A stretch of DNA of 64,000 nucleotides from Flavobacterium sp. UBA7665 (lineage in GTDB: Bacteria > Bacteroidota > Bacteroidia > Flavobacteriales > Flavobacteriaceae). The notes below the pieces were generated by a model. That model saw only the letters and a program-made list of their open reading frames with translations, was not told where the DNA came from and made no database searches. The position numbers and the translations under genes are program-made. The DNA lies in NCBI GenBank assembly GCA_002483285.1, contig DLHP01000030.1:263277-327276 (forward strand), in the 5' to 3' direction. This document shows positions 16,588-24,876 of the stretch, in pieces. Each line of letters begins with the position of its first letter. The first letter of the stretch is position 1.

Positions 16588-17110
16588 TTTGAAATTGCTT
16601 TACAATAGACCGAAGTTGTGCGTCGAGTTCAGGGTTTGAGATTTTCCCGGCTTCGACATCAAAATTCTCATTGAATGAAGGCAACGAGAAACTCGCTCTG
16701 ATGTTGCCGCCGTATCTAGGGAAAAGATTTTGGGCAATCCCCAGAACCGAAGCACCGCCGCGCCCGCCGGGCGAAGTCGCCATTAGCAACATGGGTTTTT
16801 CCTGGAATACCTTTGTGTTGATGCGCGATGCCCAATCGAAAGTGTTTTTGAACGCCGCCGAATAATTGCCGTTGTTTTCGGCCATTGAAATCACGAGCAC
16901 ATCAGCACTTGCGATCTTGTCCAGGAACTTTTGCGCGGTAGGATGTTGCCCAATTCCGGCTTCACGATCTACGCTAAACAAAGGCATTTCAAAATCGTTG
17001 AGATCAAGCACTTCAACTTGGGCGTTTTCAAACAAAGATGCCGCGTAAGTAGCGAGTTTTTTATTGATGGATTTGGTGGATGGGCTTGCGCCGAGGGCGA
17101 TGATTTTCAT
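16574..17110 (-). CDS. NADPH-dependent FMN reductase family protein
   Basis: This 178-residue protein has a flavodoxin-like fold: phosphate-binding loop GASPSTKSINKKLA (about 7-20), a DLNDFEMPLF block (about 36-45), SMAENNGNYSAAFKNTFDW (about 76-94) and SPGGRGGASVLG (about 112-123). It would bind FMN and reduce quinones, azo compounds or chromate using NAD(P)H in the cytoplasm; the real substrate is unknown. It overlaps the downstream DUF2459 gene by 14 bp and follows the porin-like gene by 5 bp, so a three-gene minus-strand operon is likely. Confidence 0.87.
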   Translation of the reverse strand: MKIIALGASPSTKSINKKLATYAASLFENAQVEVLDLNDFEMPLFSVDREAGIGQHPTAQKFLDKIASADVLVISMAENNGNYSAAFKNTFDWASRINTKVFQEKPMLLMATSPGGRGGASVLGIAQNLFPRYGGNIRASFSLPSFNENFDVEAGKISNPELDAQLRSIVKQFQSESA

Positions 17111-17115
17111 GGTTT

Positions 17116-17808
17116 TTATTTTAAATCGAATGAATAACCTACAAGTAAAGTGATGGTGTTGATTTGCATGCTTTCTGGACTATAACTGTTTTCCCCTAGG
17201 TAATATTGCGATTTGACATTATTAACAAGACCCAACTGATCGCGTACGCTAACTATCAATTCCGAATTGACCAGACGAAATATGGCACCAATTCCGATTA
17301 GAAGTCCCCCATCAATCCGATTGGTGTGCTCGCCGAGCACTACATAACCTTGGCCCGCTTGTTCACTTACCTCAAATTCTGCGCGATGCAAATACGAGAA
17401 ATAAGTTCCCATATCTGCAAACCAATACCCTTTTTTATCCACCTTAAGCCTAAAAGCCAACGGCATCGTAATATAATCGAAAGTAACCCAGCCATGCCGA
17501 ACGACCGACCGGTACGGCTGTAATTCAATAGGCAACGCTGGATTGTAGTTATCGTAAAATATATTCTCAAAGGTGTTCGTGCCTATTTTGCGTTCAAAGA
17601 CCAACCCGCTAAGAAACGACCACTTTTTATGAAACGGATACTCAAACGAGACTCCTGCAGTAAAACCGAATTGAGAATCATAAGCGTCAGGCCCTATAAA
17701 ATTGTTATAATTAGCGCCAGCAACGACACCCAATTTGAGTTTTTCCTGCCCTTGGGAAACCGCAATAAGTAATAAACCCATTGCCACGGAAAGTAATGTT
17801 TTCTTCAT
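17116..17808 (-). CDS. Outer-membrane beta-barrel protein (porin-family fold)
   Basis: The product has 230 residues, with a signal peptide (MKKTLLSVAMGLLLIAVSQGQ) followed by an 8-stranded-barrel-like pattern of alternating hydrophobic and aromatic strands (AGVSFEYPFHKKWSF, YITMPLAFRLKVDKKGYWF) typical of PorT/OmpA-barrel-like 'outer membrane beta-barrel' proteins. It ends in an aromatic strand, LLVGYSFDLK, as expected for insertion by the BAM complex. No ligand can be inferred. It is the first gene of the probable operon with the FMN reductase and DUF2459 genes. Confidence 0.8.
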   Translation of the reverse strand: MKKTLLSVAMGLLLIAVSQGQEKLKLGVVAGANYNNFIGPDAYDSQFGFTAGVSFEYPFHKKWSFLSGLVFERKIGTNTFENIFYDNYNPALPIELQPYRSVVRHGWVTFDYITMPLAFRLKVDKKGYWFADMGTYFSYLHRAEFEVSEQAGQGYVVLGEHTNRIDGGLLIGIGAIFRLVNSELIVSVRDQLGLVNNVKSQYYLGENSYSPESMQINTITLLVGYSFDLK

Positions 17809-17859
17809 TTCGTTTGCTTGATGCCACGAACATAACGAAATTTTTCGGGATTTACGGCT

Positions 17860-17933
17860 GCCCGCGTTAGCGATTGCAGCGGTATCCTTTTATGGAGTTT
17901 ACGAAATAAAAAGATATAGTGAAAAGCGCGGGC
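17860..17933. repeat. Hairpin-family element between ychF and the barrel gene
   Basis: GCCCGCG (17860-17866) pairs with CGCGGGC (17927-17933), and inner TATCCTTTTAT pairs with ATAAAAAGATA. GCAGCGGTATCCTTTTA matches the family core. It lies about 95 bp past the ychF stop on the minus strand. Confidence 0.65.
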
Positions 17934-17983
17934 CAAAGGCAACGCCAAAAAAGAAACACGCTACACCAATAAATCCGAAGCGA

Positions 17984-18034
17984 AGCGTGTCCAAAGGCGC
18001 AGCCGTGTCTAAAGCGTCAGCGTGTCTAAACGTT
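17984..18034. repeat. Short tandem repeat overlapping the ychF 3' end
   Basis: Three copies of an AGC(C)GTGTC(T/C)AAA unit with 17-18 bp period start at 17984, 18001 and 18019. The last copy includes the ychF stop codon (18026-18028). Confidence 0.55.
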
Positions 18035-19120
18035 AAACCTAAAATGCATCACATCGCCATCTTTCACCACATACTCCTTACCTTCTACCCTGAGTTTTCC
18101 GGCTTCCTTGACTTTGGATTCTGATCCGAACGCCACATAATCGTCGAATGCGATGACTTCGGCGCGGATGAAACCTTTCTCGAAATCGGTGTGGATTACG
18201 CCCGCAGCTTGTGGCGCAGTGGCTCCGATGTTGACCGTCCAGGCGCGGACTTCCTTGACTCCGGCGGTGAAATAGGTTTGTTGTTTGAGTAATTTATACG
18301 CGGCGCGGATTAGAACCGAGGCTCCAGGCTCTGTCAATCCCATGTCTTCGAGGAACACCTGACGCTCTTCGTAGCTTTCGAGTTCGGTGATGTCGGCTTC
18401 GGCGCCTACTGATAATACGATGACTTCGGCGTCTTCGTCTTTTACCAATTCACGAACCTGATCGACGTATTTATTGCCTTTTACGGCCGAGGCTTCGTCG
18501 ACATTACACACGTATAAAACGGGTTTTGAGGTGATGAGTTGGAAGGATTCCATTAATTCTTCCTCGTCGTTGTTTTGCGGCACAATGGTGCGTGCCGATT
18601 TGGCTTGTAGCAAGGCTTCGCGGATGCGATCGAGCAAAACTTTTTCTGTTTGTGCTTCTTTATTTCCGGTTTTGGCGGCACGATTAACCTTTTCGAGACG
18701 TTTTTCTACGGTTTCGAGGTCTTTGAGTTGGAGCTCGATATCAATAGTCTCTTTGTCGCGGATGGGGTTGACGTTGCCATCGACGTGTACAATGTTGTCA
18801 TTGTCAAAACAGCGCAACACGTGGATAATCGCGTTGCATTCGCGGATGTTGCCAAGGAATTGGTTTCCTAATCCTTCGCCTTTGGACGCGCCTTTAACGA
18901 GACCTGCAATGTCTACGATGTCTACAGTAGCCATTTGCACGCGCTCGGGTTTGACGAGTTCTTCGAGTTTGTTGATGCGCGGATCGGGTACGCTGACCAC
19001 GCCGATATTGGGCTCAATCGTGCAAAACGGGAAGTTCGCGCTTTGGGCTTTGGCGTTAGACAAACAATTGAATAAGGTTGATTTTCCTACGTTGGGTAAT
19101 CCTACAATTCCGGCTTTCAT
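18026..19120 (-). CDS. ychF: Redox-regulated ATPase YchF (Obg-family)
   Basis: This 364-residue Obg-family P-loop protein hydrolyses ATP rather than GTP and associates with ribosomes. It has the P-loop GLPNVGKSTLFN (7-18), the switch-type DIVDIAGLVKGASKGEGLGN (about 67-86), a coiled-coil insertion (about 130-165) and a C-terminal TGS domain ending in VVKDGDVMHFRFNV. The length equals the usual 363-366. It is monocistronic, with an exact -7 promoter element upstream. The start at 19120 begins directly at the G-domain strand MKAGIVGLPN. Confidence 0.95.
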   Translation of the reverse strand: MKAGIVGLPNVGKSTLFNCLSNAKAQSANFPFCTIEPNIGVVSVPDPRINKLEELVKPERVQMATVDIVDIAGLVKGASKGEGLGNQFLGNIRECNAIIHVLRCFDNDNIVHVDGNVNPIRDKETIDIELQLKDLETVEKRLEKVNRAAKTGNKEAQTEKVLLDRIREALLQAKSARTIVPQNNDEEELMESFQLITSKPVLYVCNVDEASAVKGNKYVDQVRELVKDEDAEVIVLSVGAEADITELESYEERQVFLEDMGLTEPGASVLIRAAYKLLKQQTYFTAGVKEVRAWTVNIGATAPQAAGVIHTDFEKGFIRAEVIAFDDYVAFGSESKVKEAGKLRVEGKEYVVKDGDVMHFRFNV

Positions 19121-19143
19121 CAGGTTCTGTTTTAAAAAGTGTG

Positions 19144-19151
19144 CAAATATA
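19144..19151 (-). promoter_or_regulatory. -7 element (TATATTTG) for ychF
   Basis: On the minus strand TATATTTG matches TAnnTTTG exactly and lies 23 bp upstream of the ychF ATG. No TTG is present at the expected -33 distance; a T-rich stretch (CTTTTTATC) takes its place. Confidence 0.5.
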
Positions 19152-19417
19152 AGGTTTAATTGGCTTGATAAAAAGTATCCATCTTTTTTGAATATTCTGA
19201 TATTTTAAGTTAAAAAAATCATATATTTATAGTTGATTTAACCACAAGGCCTTTCGGAGACTTTGAATTTGTTAAAAATAACATTTTTCAATAATTAATG
19301 CTTTTGTTGTCCGAATCCGAACCCTGATTTGATAGGGGCTAGCAACCAAAAAAGTCTCCATTCATTTGGGGTGTGAATCCTATAACAGTTTCTAAAAGTT
19401 TCTATATCGGCTTTATT

Positions 19418-19425
19418 TAAATTTG
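19418..19425 (+). promoter_or_regulatory. -7 element (TAAATTTG) for the secreted-protein gene at 19452
   Basis: TAAATTTG matches the consensus and ends 26 bp before the ATG at 19452. No clear -33 TTG is visible. The 331-bp gap 19121-19451 holds this site, the ychF promoter and otherwise AT-rich sequence in which I see nothing further. Confidence 0.45.
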
Positions 19426-19451
19426 TAATATATTAATCTAACACAAACAAC

Positions 19452-19991
19452 ATGAAATCAATTTTTTCAGCAGTAGCCCTTTTCGCATTGACTTTGTCTA
19501 TGCAGGCACAGAACACCAATGTCACAGAAACGTCGAAGACCACCGTCACCACGGTTAAAGACTCTGATGGTGAGAAAAAAGTAGTCAAGGAACAAAAAAC
19601 CCAGGAAGCGCAAGACATTAAATTCAAGGACACCAAAGGCGATCCGTTGAACAAGGAAATGGAAGTGACTCCCGTACAAACCACCTCAGTAACGCAAATC
19701 ACCAATCCCGATGGCAGCACAAGGACCGTTCACGTTGACCGCTCTGCAGTTTACACTTCTCCGGGCGGGCAGAAATACACCTTGGCATTGGATCCGTTGG
19801 GATACAGAGTCACTTCGTCAGAGTTGAAGAAACCGGCAATCTTAAGAGCAACCTCTACCAACACCTATATTTTCAGATCTAAAGACCGTACGTCTGTTGG
19901 CTATTTTGATACGAATGGAGACTTTGTACTGGAAAACTACGATGACCAATCCGACAAAGTAAGCATCGAAAAATATACCCGCGTAAAATAA
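19452..19991 (+). CDS. Secreted protein of unknown function
   Basis: The product has 179 residues, with signal peptide MKSIFSAVALFALTLSMQAQ. The next 60 residues are Thr/Lys/Val-rich and low-complexity (SKTTVTTVKDSDGEKKVVKE), followed by a beta-rich C-terminal region with a KYTLALDPLGYRV block and a tail that resembles a short repeat (GYFDTNGDFVLENYDD). No catalytic residues are recognised and no sorting tail is present. It is monocistronic with its own promoter and terminator, which suggests independent regulation. I do not recognise a family. Confidence 0.7.
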   Translation: MKSIFSAVALFALTLSMQAQNTNVTETSKTTVTTVKDSDGEKKVVKEQKTQEAQDIKFKDTKGDPLNKEMEVTPVQTTSVTQITNPDGSTRTVHVDRSAVYTSPGGQKYTLALDPLGYRVTSSELKKPAILRATSTNTYIFRSKDRTSVGYFDTNGDFVLENYDDQSDKVSIEKYTRVK

Positions 19992-20014
19992 AATCAGCAT
20001 ACCTGCCATTAACG

Positions 20015-20046
20015 AAAAAATCCTGAACTCACGTTCAGGATTTTTT
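20015..20046. terminator. Bidirectional terminator between convergent genes
   Basis: AAAAAATCCTGAAC (20015-20028) and GTTCAGGATTTTTT (20033-20046) form a perfect 14-bp stem with a TCAC loop, with A and T runs on both sides. It serves the secreted-protein gene (+) and the ferredoxin gene (-). Confidence 0.93.
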
Positions 20047-20059
20047 TATGGTTTTGATT

Positions 20060-20410
20060 TTATTCGTTGTGCAGGAAAGCTTGGCGGTTGAGTAGCGTTT
20101 CCTCGCTCTCCACATGGTTTTCGTCAGGGACGCAACAATCTACCGGACAAACCGCGGCACATTGTGGCTCGTCGTGGAAACCTTTACACTCAGTACATTT
20201 CCCGGGTACGATATAGTAGATATCGTCGGAGATGGGCGTATTCGGTGCGTCGGCATCGGTTTCGGTACCGTCGGGCAGGATTACTTTCCCTTTGAGTTTG
20301 GTGCCGTCCTTATAACGCCAGTCGTCTGCGCCTTCGTAAATGGCAGTGTTTGGACATTCGGGTTCGCAGGCGCCGCAGTTGATACATTCGTCGGTGATGA
20401 TGATAGCCAT
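20060..20410 (-). CDS. 4Fe-4S dicluster ferredoxin
   Basis: This 116-residue ferredoxin has two cysteine groups: CINCGACEPECP (from residue 9) and, after a roughly 50-residue insertion, CTECKGFHDEPQCAAVCP. The arrangement suits two [4Fe-4S] clusters. It would be a low-potential cytoplasmic electron carrier; its partner is unknown. It is divergent from the acyl-CoA reductase gene across a 154-bp region with a large inverted repeat. In Bacteroidetes this ferredoxin is commonly next to the acyl-CoA reductase and serCA genes (recalled context), which may point to a shared role. Confidence 0.9.
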   Translation of the reverse strand: MAIIITDECINCGACEPECPNTAIYEGADDWRYKDGTKLKGKVILPDGTETDADAPNTPISDDIYYIVPGKCTECKGFHDEPQCAAVCPVDCCVPDENHVESEETLLNRQAFLHNE

Positions 20411-20420
20411 AATTTCTTGG

Positions 20421-20505
20421 GTCGAAAGTTGAAAGTCTAAGGTCGAAAGAAAAAAGAGGTGTCAATTTGCAGCAGTCTTTCGACTTTGGGCTTTTGACTT
20501 TCGAC
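20421..20505. repeat. 29-nt inverted repeat of GTCGAAAG units in the divergent promoter region
   Basis: Left arm 20421-20449 (GTCGAAAGTTGAAAG...GGTCGAAAG) and right arm 20477-20505 (CTTTCGACTTT...TTTCGAC) are inverted copies differing at about five positions, separated by 27 nt. The right arm contains the TTG of the acyl-CoA reductase promoter. Confidence 0.7.
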
Positions 20506-20522
20506 TTATAACCGTATTTTTG
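20494..20522 (+). promoter_or_regulatory. Promoter TTG-N18-TATTTTTG for the acyl-CoA reductase gene
   Basis: TTG (20494-20496) and TATTTTTG (20515-20522) are 18 bp apart, a full match to the Bacteroidetes promoter. The ATG at 20565 is 42 bp downstream. The -33 box lies within the inverted repeat. Confidence 0.65.
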
Positions 20523-20564
20523 CCGCAAAATTACAATCAAATCCATTCATAAACAAGTAAACAG

Positions 20565-21623
20565 ATGTTACAAAGCGACAAAAAAAAATGTTTTATCGAA
20601 CTCGGGAAATTTTTGGCGCAGTTTTCAGCAAATGGCAGTTCCAGAAACGATACTGTTTTGTACAATGATTTGTTTTTTGATGATTTTGAGGCTTTGATTC
20701 ACCTCTCACAGTCGCACAACGGTTGGTATACGCCCGAGCAAGTGTATTTCGCGGTGCAATCGTGGGTCGAAGCGCTAACCGAGGAAAACCTCAACCAATG
20801 GCTTTCAAGATATAACCTCAGCGAGGTAAAACCCAAAAACGTAGGGTTGATTTTGGCGGGGAACATTCCGCTGGTGGGTTTCCATGATTTTCTTTCGGTA
20901 TTGGTTGCCGGACACAAAGCAATCGTGAAAACTTCTTCGAACGACCAAAAACTACTGCCGTTCCTGGCCAAATACCTCTTCGCCGTTTGCCCTGATTGGC
21001 AGCAAAACATCACTTTCGTGGAAGGCAAACTCGAAAACTTCGACGCCGTGATTGCCACCGGAAGCAACAATACCGCGCGTTATTTTGACTATTATTTCAA
21101 GAACAAACCCAGCATCATCCGCAAGTCGCGCAATTCTGTGGCGGTTTTGGATGGCTCCGAAAGCAAAGAACAAATGGTGGCATTGGGCGAAGACATCTTT
21201 AGGTATTTTGGGTTGGGTTGCCGCAATGTTTCTAAGCTTTTTATCCCAAAAGATTACAATTTCGATTTGTTTTTTAACGGGATGTTCCCATATCAGGACG
21301 TCATCCAATATGAAAAATACGCGAACAATTACGATTACAACAAGGCGGTTTTTTTGATGAGTAATTTCAAGCTGCTCGACAATGAATTCCTTACTATTAA
21401 AGAAGATCCTGGTTACGCCTCGCCTATTTCGAGTGTGTTTTACGAATATTACGACAATCTTTCGCAGGTGCAAGCCAAACTTGAAAATGACCGTGAACAA
21501 ATCCAGTGCATTGTCTCTAACGGATTGATTGAAAGCAGCGTGGCGTTTGGCCAAACACAAAAGCCTGCGCTTTGGGATTATGCCGATAATGTAGACACGA
21601 TCCAGTTTTTAGCCGGTTTGTAA
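20565..21623 (+). CDS. Acyl-CoA reductase (LuxC-like)
   Basis: This 352-residue protein is of the LuxC/aldehyde-dehydrogenase-superfamily acyl-CoA reductase type, reducing an acyl-CoA or acyl thioester to an aldehyde with NADPH. Visible blocks include NVGLILAGNIPLVGFHDFLS (about 91-110), VKTSSNDQKLLPFLAKY, a nucleotide-site TGSNNTARYFDYYF (about 166-179) and the probable catalytic cysteine in FGLGCRNVSK (about 218-227). No luxABDE genes are present, so this is not bioluminescence. A role in fatty aldehyde or alcohol metabolism is inferred. It has a good promoter and is divergent from the ferredoxin gene. Confidence 0.85.
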   Translation: MLQSDKKKCFIELGKFLAQFSANGSSRNDTVLYNDLFFDDFEALIHLSQSHNGWYTPEQVYFAVQSWVEALTEENLNQWLSRYNLSEVKPKNVGLILAGNIPLVGFHDFLSVLVAGHKAIVKTSSNDQKLLPFLAKYLFAVCPDWQQNITFVEGKLENFDAVIATGSNNTARYFDYYFKNKPSIIRKSRNSVAVLDGSESKEQMVALGEDIFRYFGLGCRNVSKLFIPKDYNFDLFFNGMFPYQDVIQYEKYANNYDYNKAVFLMSNFKLLDNEFLTIKEDPGYASPISSVFYEYYDNLSQVQAKLENDREQIQCIVSNGLIESSVAFGQTQKPALWDYADNVDTIQFLAGL

Positions 21624-21683
21624 AAAATCTTACCCGTTGAAAATCATGCGCTTATTTTTCCTATCTTCGGGAAAAGTAATCCC

Positions 21684-23042
21684 ATGAGAATCAATATCCT
21701 CCTACTGTTTTTTATTTTCCAGATCGGGTTTTCACAAAGTCCGGTACAATTCTATCAAAGTATACCGGCAACAGGAACAGCTTTTGGCTCAAGGGTTGAC
21801 GTTTATAACGATGAAGTGCTTGCTTCAAGTGAAACTTACACTTTGATGGGACCAATCAGTTTAGGGAAGGTTTTTCTTTACAGTTTTGAGGGCGGGTTTC
21901 ACCAAACGCAGACTTTTTATCCCGATGATGGTTTTGTAGGCGACGGATTCGGTTCGAGCCTATCGATCGCCAACGATTTTATTGCTATTGGCGCGCCCAA
22001 TCACGCTGTTGGGATAGACAATATCGGCGTGGTTTACCTCTATCACAAAGTGGGCAGTGAATACCAACTGATGCAACAACTTTCAGCCAATGAACTGGCT
22101 TTCGACCAAACGTTCGGCGATCATGTAAAACTGCACGGGAATTTTCTTTTTATTTCGGATCGGAATCTGGTTTACGTCTATAAATACGATGGTTCTCAAT
22201 GGGTATTTTCTGAACGGCTTGTTATCGACGCCCAGGAAATCAATGCCGTAATAAAGATTGAAGCCGAGAACAATATGGTTGTTTTTAGAAATGGTTACGA
22301 CTTATTGCAAGTCTACAATCGTGTGGGGGATAATTTTGTTTTTGATGAAACCATAATGGCCGGAGATCTAGAGCATTACGCGGCTGATTTTAGCCTCTCC
22401 AACGGCGAACTGTTTGTATTGACTACTGGATTTCCCGATAATTCCCCGTTTCTCTTTGTCTACAAACAGGCGTTCGATAGTTGGTCTAATTTTGGCGGTT
22501 TCAGTGTGGGATACCAAGACCAAATCTACACCAAAATAAAAGCCAGTAACGGGAAGGTTTTTCTAGGCTCTACGCAGTACTTCCTTACCGTCACCAGAAA
22601 ATTCCCGCTGCTGTATTACAAATGGGAAAATGACAACCTTGTTTTTCAGGATCGCTATTACGGGACAGGAGCAACTAATCAAGACGATTACTTCGGAGCC
22701 GCACTGGCCTGCCACAACAACAAACTCATAATCGGCGCACCCAACGATGGTGGCCCCGTGATTAACGGAAGGGCGTACTACCTCGATCTGACGCTGGCCA
22801 CAAACCGTTTTGAAAAGCAAGCCAGTGTTATCTATCCAAATCCTGCCTCGGATGTGGTTTTTATCGATACTGACGCCGCAATCCAAAAAACCGAAGTCTG
22901 GTCTGTTGCAGGAAAACTATTGCTGTCGCAAGAGGGAAATTTGCATCAGTTGTCGCTGGGCTCATTGGCCGGTGGTATCTATTTCATCCGATGCACGTAT
23001 AAGAATTCTGCTTCCGAAACCTATAAGGTTCTCAAGAATTAA
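21684..23042 (+). CDS. T9SS type A cargo with FG-GAP-like beta-propeller repeats (paralogue 1)
   Basis: This 452-residue exported protein has a signal peptide (MRINILLLFFIFQIGFSQ). About residues 25-370 are repeats of the FG-GAP/integrin-alpha type (DGFGSSLSIANDFIAIGAPN, DQTFGDHVKLHGNFLFIS, DYFGAALACHNNKLIIGAPN). The C-terminal sorting domain (about 380-452) has YPNPASDVVFI, a VAGKLLLSQ block and the ending ETYKVLKN, which directs T9SS export. The substrate or ligand is unknown; FG-GAP propellers usually mediate binding. It is paralogous to the next gene, 78 bp downstream, and a relic of a third copy follows that. Confidence 0.85.
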   Translation: MRINILLLFFIFQIGFSQSPVQFYQSIPATGTAFGSRVDVYNDEVLASSETYTLMGPISLGKVFLYSFEGGFHQTQTFYPDDGFVGDGFGSSLSIANDFIAIGAPNHAVGIDNIGVVYLYHKVGSEYQLMQQLSANELAFDQTFGDHVKLHGNFLFISDRNLVYVYKYDGSQWVFSERLVIDAQEINAVIKIEAENNMVVFRNGYDLLQVYNRVGDNFVFDETIMAGDLEHYAADFSLSNGELFVLTTGFPDNSPFLFVYKQAFDSWSNFGGFSVGYQDQIYTKIKASNGKVFLGSTQYFLTVTRKFPLLYYKWENDNLVFQDRYYGTGATNQDDYFGAALACHNNKLIIGAPNDGGPVINGRAYYLDLTLATNRFEKQASVIYPNPASDVVFIDTDAAIQKTEVWSVAGKLLLSQEGNLHQLSLGSLAGGIYFIRCTYKNSASETYKVLKN

Positions 23043-23120
23043 AACTGTTTTGGGCCAACCAATAACCAACATCCGAAACGCGGATGAGATTGCTTTTATC
23101 AATCTAATTAATCGATATTT

Positions 23121-24527
23121 ATGAGAAACAAATACTCTTTAATCGTTTTAGCTTTGGCTTGCCATTTTGCAAACGCGCAGGCGCTGACTGCTTTTGGCCC
23201 CACAACTGGCATGAGCGGAAAAGATTTTGGTTCTTTTCTAGCCATTGACCAGAATAACATCCTGGTTTCTAGCATTTCGGATGCCGGAACGCCTGGGAAA
23301 GTATACGCGTTTAATAATGAAAACGGCATTGTGCAAACTGCTGTTTTCTATCCCGATGACGCTCTGGAGACTGACGGTTTTGGGCAATCGCTGTCTGTTT
23401 CCAATGATTTGATTGCAATCGGCTCGCCGTACCACAACGTTTCTGAAGGCGCGGTCTATACATATAAAAAGAACAATACCAGTTGGGAGTTTTTGCAAAA
23501 GATTACGCCGGACGATGGCAACCCAGGCGACAACTTCGGTTCAGTTGCAAAAATCTTCGGCGAATACCTGTTCATTTCTTCACTAGGCGATGAAGCCGAA
23601 GGAAGCGCCAACCAGAATATGGGTTCTGTTTCGGTTTACAAATGGGACGGTACAGGATGGCAATACACACAAAAGCTCTTTATGGATCCGTTAGCCCCTG
23701 TATTCATGACCACTGACAGGCATTTAGGACAGCGTATCGAAATGTTCAATGGCGTATTGTATGTTAACGCCAGCTACAATATGTACAATTTTGAACTTGA
23801 AAACGACGGTTGGGTGTATCAGTCATGGGTCAATTATAATTCAGTCGATAGCGGCATCCCTGATTTTTGTTTTACCGACGACAATTCCCAGTTTTTTCTG
23901 TTCAATTCTCCTAGCGCTTCCATGTCGTTAGACCACTTGGATTATGTGAACGGTGCGTGGGTGAATCACTCCTATATCGAACTCGAATATTTCGGTGAAG
24001 AAAATGGCTACCAGGTCCCGACTAAAATAGCAGCAATCGGTGACAAGATATTTGTAGGGTCTGATTATTATTATGAAGGTCAACCCCAGAGAAAATTTCC
24101 GATACGGTATTATCGCCTTATAGACAACCAATTTGTATTTCAATCCATGCTTTACGGTAACGGACCCGAAAATACAGACGATTATTTCGGCTCGGTGCTG
24201 GAATCCAGCAATGAATATCTGGTTGTAGGCGCACCCATGGAAGGAACCGGAAAAGCCTACACGATTAACGCGAATCTACTATCGAACGACAGCTTTAGAA
24301 AAAGCGATGTGAAATTGTATCCTAACCCTACTTCGGGTATTGTAAAAATAAGCGGCGACACTCGTTTTACCAAAGCGGAAGTGTATGCGGTTACCGGAAA
24401 ATTACTGCTTTCGCAAGACACCGCTTTGGGAGAAATTTCGCTTCAAAAGTTTGCTGCGGGTATTTATTTCATCCGGTTACAAACAGCAAACGGTACGGCC
24501 GAAACTTTCAAGATCATCAAACATTAG
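23121..24527 (+). CDS. T9SS type A cargo with FG-GAP-like beta-propeller repeats (paralogue 2)
   Basis: This 468-residue protein is similar to the preceding gene along its length. It has a signal peptide (MRNKYSLIVLALACHFANAQ), propeller repeats (GKDFGSFLAIDQNNILVSSI, DGFGQSLSVSNDLIAIGSPY, GDNFGSVAKIFGEYLFIS, DDYFGSVLESSNEYLVVGAP) and a type A sorting domain from about residue 397 (YPNPTSGIVKISG, VTGKLLLSQD, ending ETFKIIKH). Cell-surface or secreted location is inferred from T9SS. The tandem pair suggests local duplication. No operon partner explains the ligand. Confidence 0.85.
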   Translation: MRNKYSLIVLALACHFANAQALTAFGPTTGMSGKDFGSFLAIDQNNILVSSISDAGTPGKVYAFNNENGIVQTAVFYPDDALETDGFGQSLSVSNDLIAIGSPYHNVSEGAVYTYKKNNTSWEFLQKITPDDGNPGDNFGSVAKIFGEYLFISSLGDEAEGSANQNMGSVSVYKWDGTGWQYTQKLFMDPLAPVFMTTDRHLGQRIEMFNGVLYVNASYNMYNFELENDGWVYQSWVNYNSVDSGIPDFCFTDDNSQFFLFNSPSASMSLDHLDYVNGAWVNHSYIELEYFGEENGYQVPTKIAAIGDKIFVGSDYYYEGQPQRKFPIRYYRLIDNQFVFQSMLYGNGPENTDDYFGSVLESSNEYLVVGAPMEGTGKAYTINANLLSNDSFRKSDVKLYPNPTSGIVKISGDTRFTKAEVYAVTGKLLLSQDTALGEISLQKFAAGIYFIRLQTANGTAETFKIIKH

Positions 24528-24542
24528 CAGCGGATTTTTCAC

Positions 24543-24747
24543 TACATTTTAGAAAAACATATCCTAAAAATTACGCTGCTGGTTTGCTTCCTGTATCAAT
24601 TTTCATTCGCACCATTCACACGGATTTATCCGACAGCCGAAAACTCGCAAAACATGGCAATTGAAAAGTATGCGAAAGTTCTTTATTTCATCCGCTTGAA
24701 ATAGGAAAGGGCGACCAAAAGAAACCTTCAAAATCATCAAAAATTAG
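24543..24747 (+). pseudogene. Relic of a third T9SS type A paralogue
   Basis: No intact gene lies between 24528 and 24876. One frame from 24543 reads a signal-like stretch (ILKITLLVCFLYQFSFA), then a degraded 30-codon stretch, then VLYFIRLK and a TAG at 24702-24704. Shifted by one base, 24721-24747 reads ETFKIIKN and TAG. The functional neighbours end IYFIRLQTANGTAETFKIIK, so the relic keeps the first and last parts of this protein type with a large internal deletion, a frameshift, a premature stop and no start codon. Confidence 0.65.
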
Positions 24748-24814
24748 CGTTTTTTTCGCTTCAACTACAACGTTTTTGTTAATAACATCGCGTAATTTTT
24801 CTAAAAAACAACCG

Positions 24815-24842
24815 TTGGTTCCCAATGTATTTCCGAAATTTG
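24815..24842 (+). promoter_or_regulatory. Candidate serC promoter (TTG-N17-GAAATTTG)
   Basis: TTG (24815-24817) is 17 bp from GAAATTTG (24835-24842), which differs from TAnnTTTG at one base. It is 34 bp before the chosen serC ATG. It lies just past the T9SS relic, giving serC its own transcription. Confidence 0.45.
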
Positions 24843-24876
24843 TCGCCTAAATTTTTTGGAAATGCTCACAGATACA

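Noticed and set aside
20565..21623. Bioluminescence function suggested by LuxC similarity
   Set aside because: No luxA, B, D or E nearby and no flavin-monooxygenase genes; acyl-CoA reduction for other purposes is likelier.
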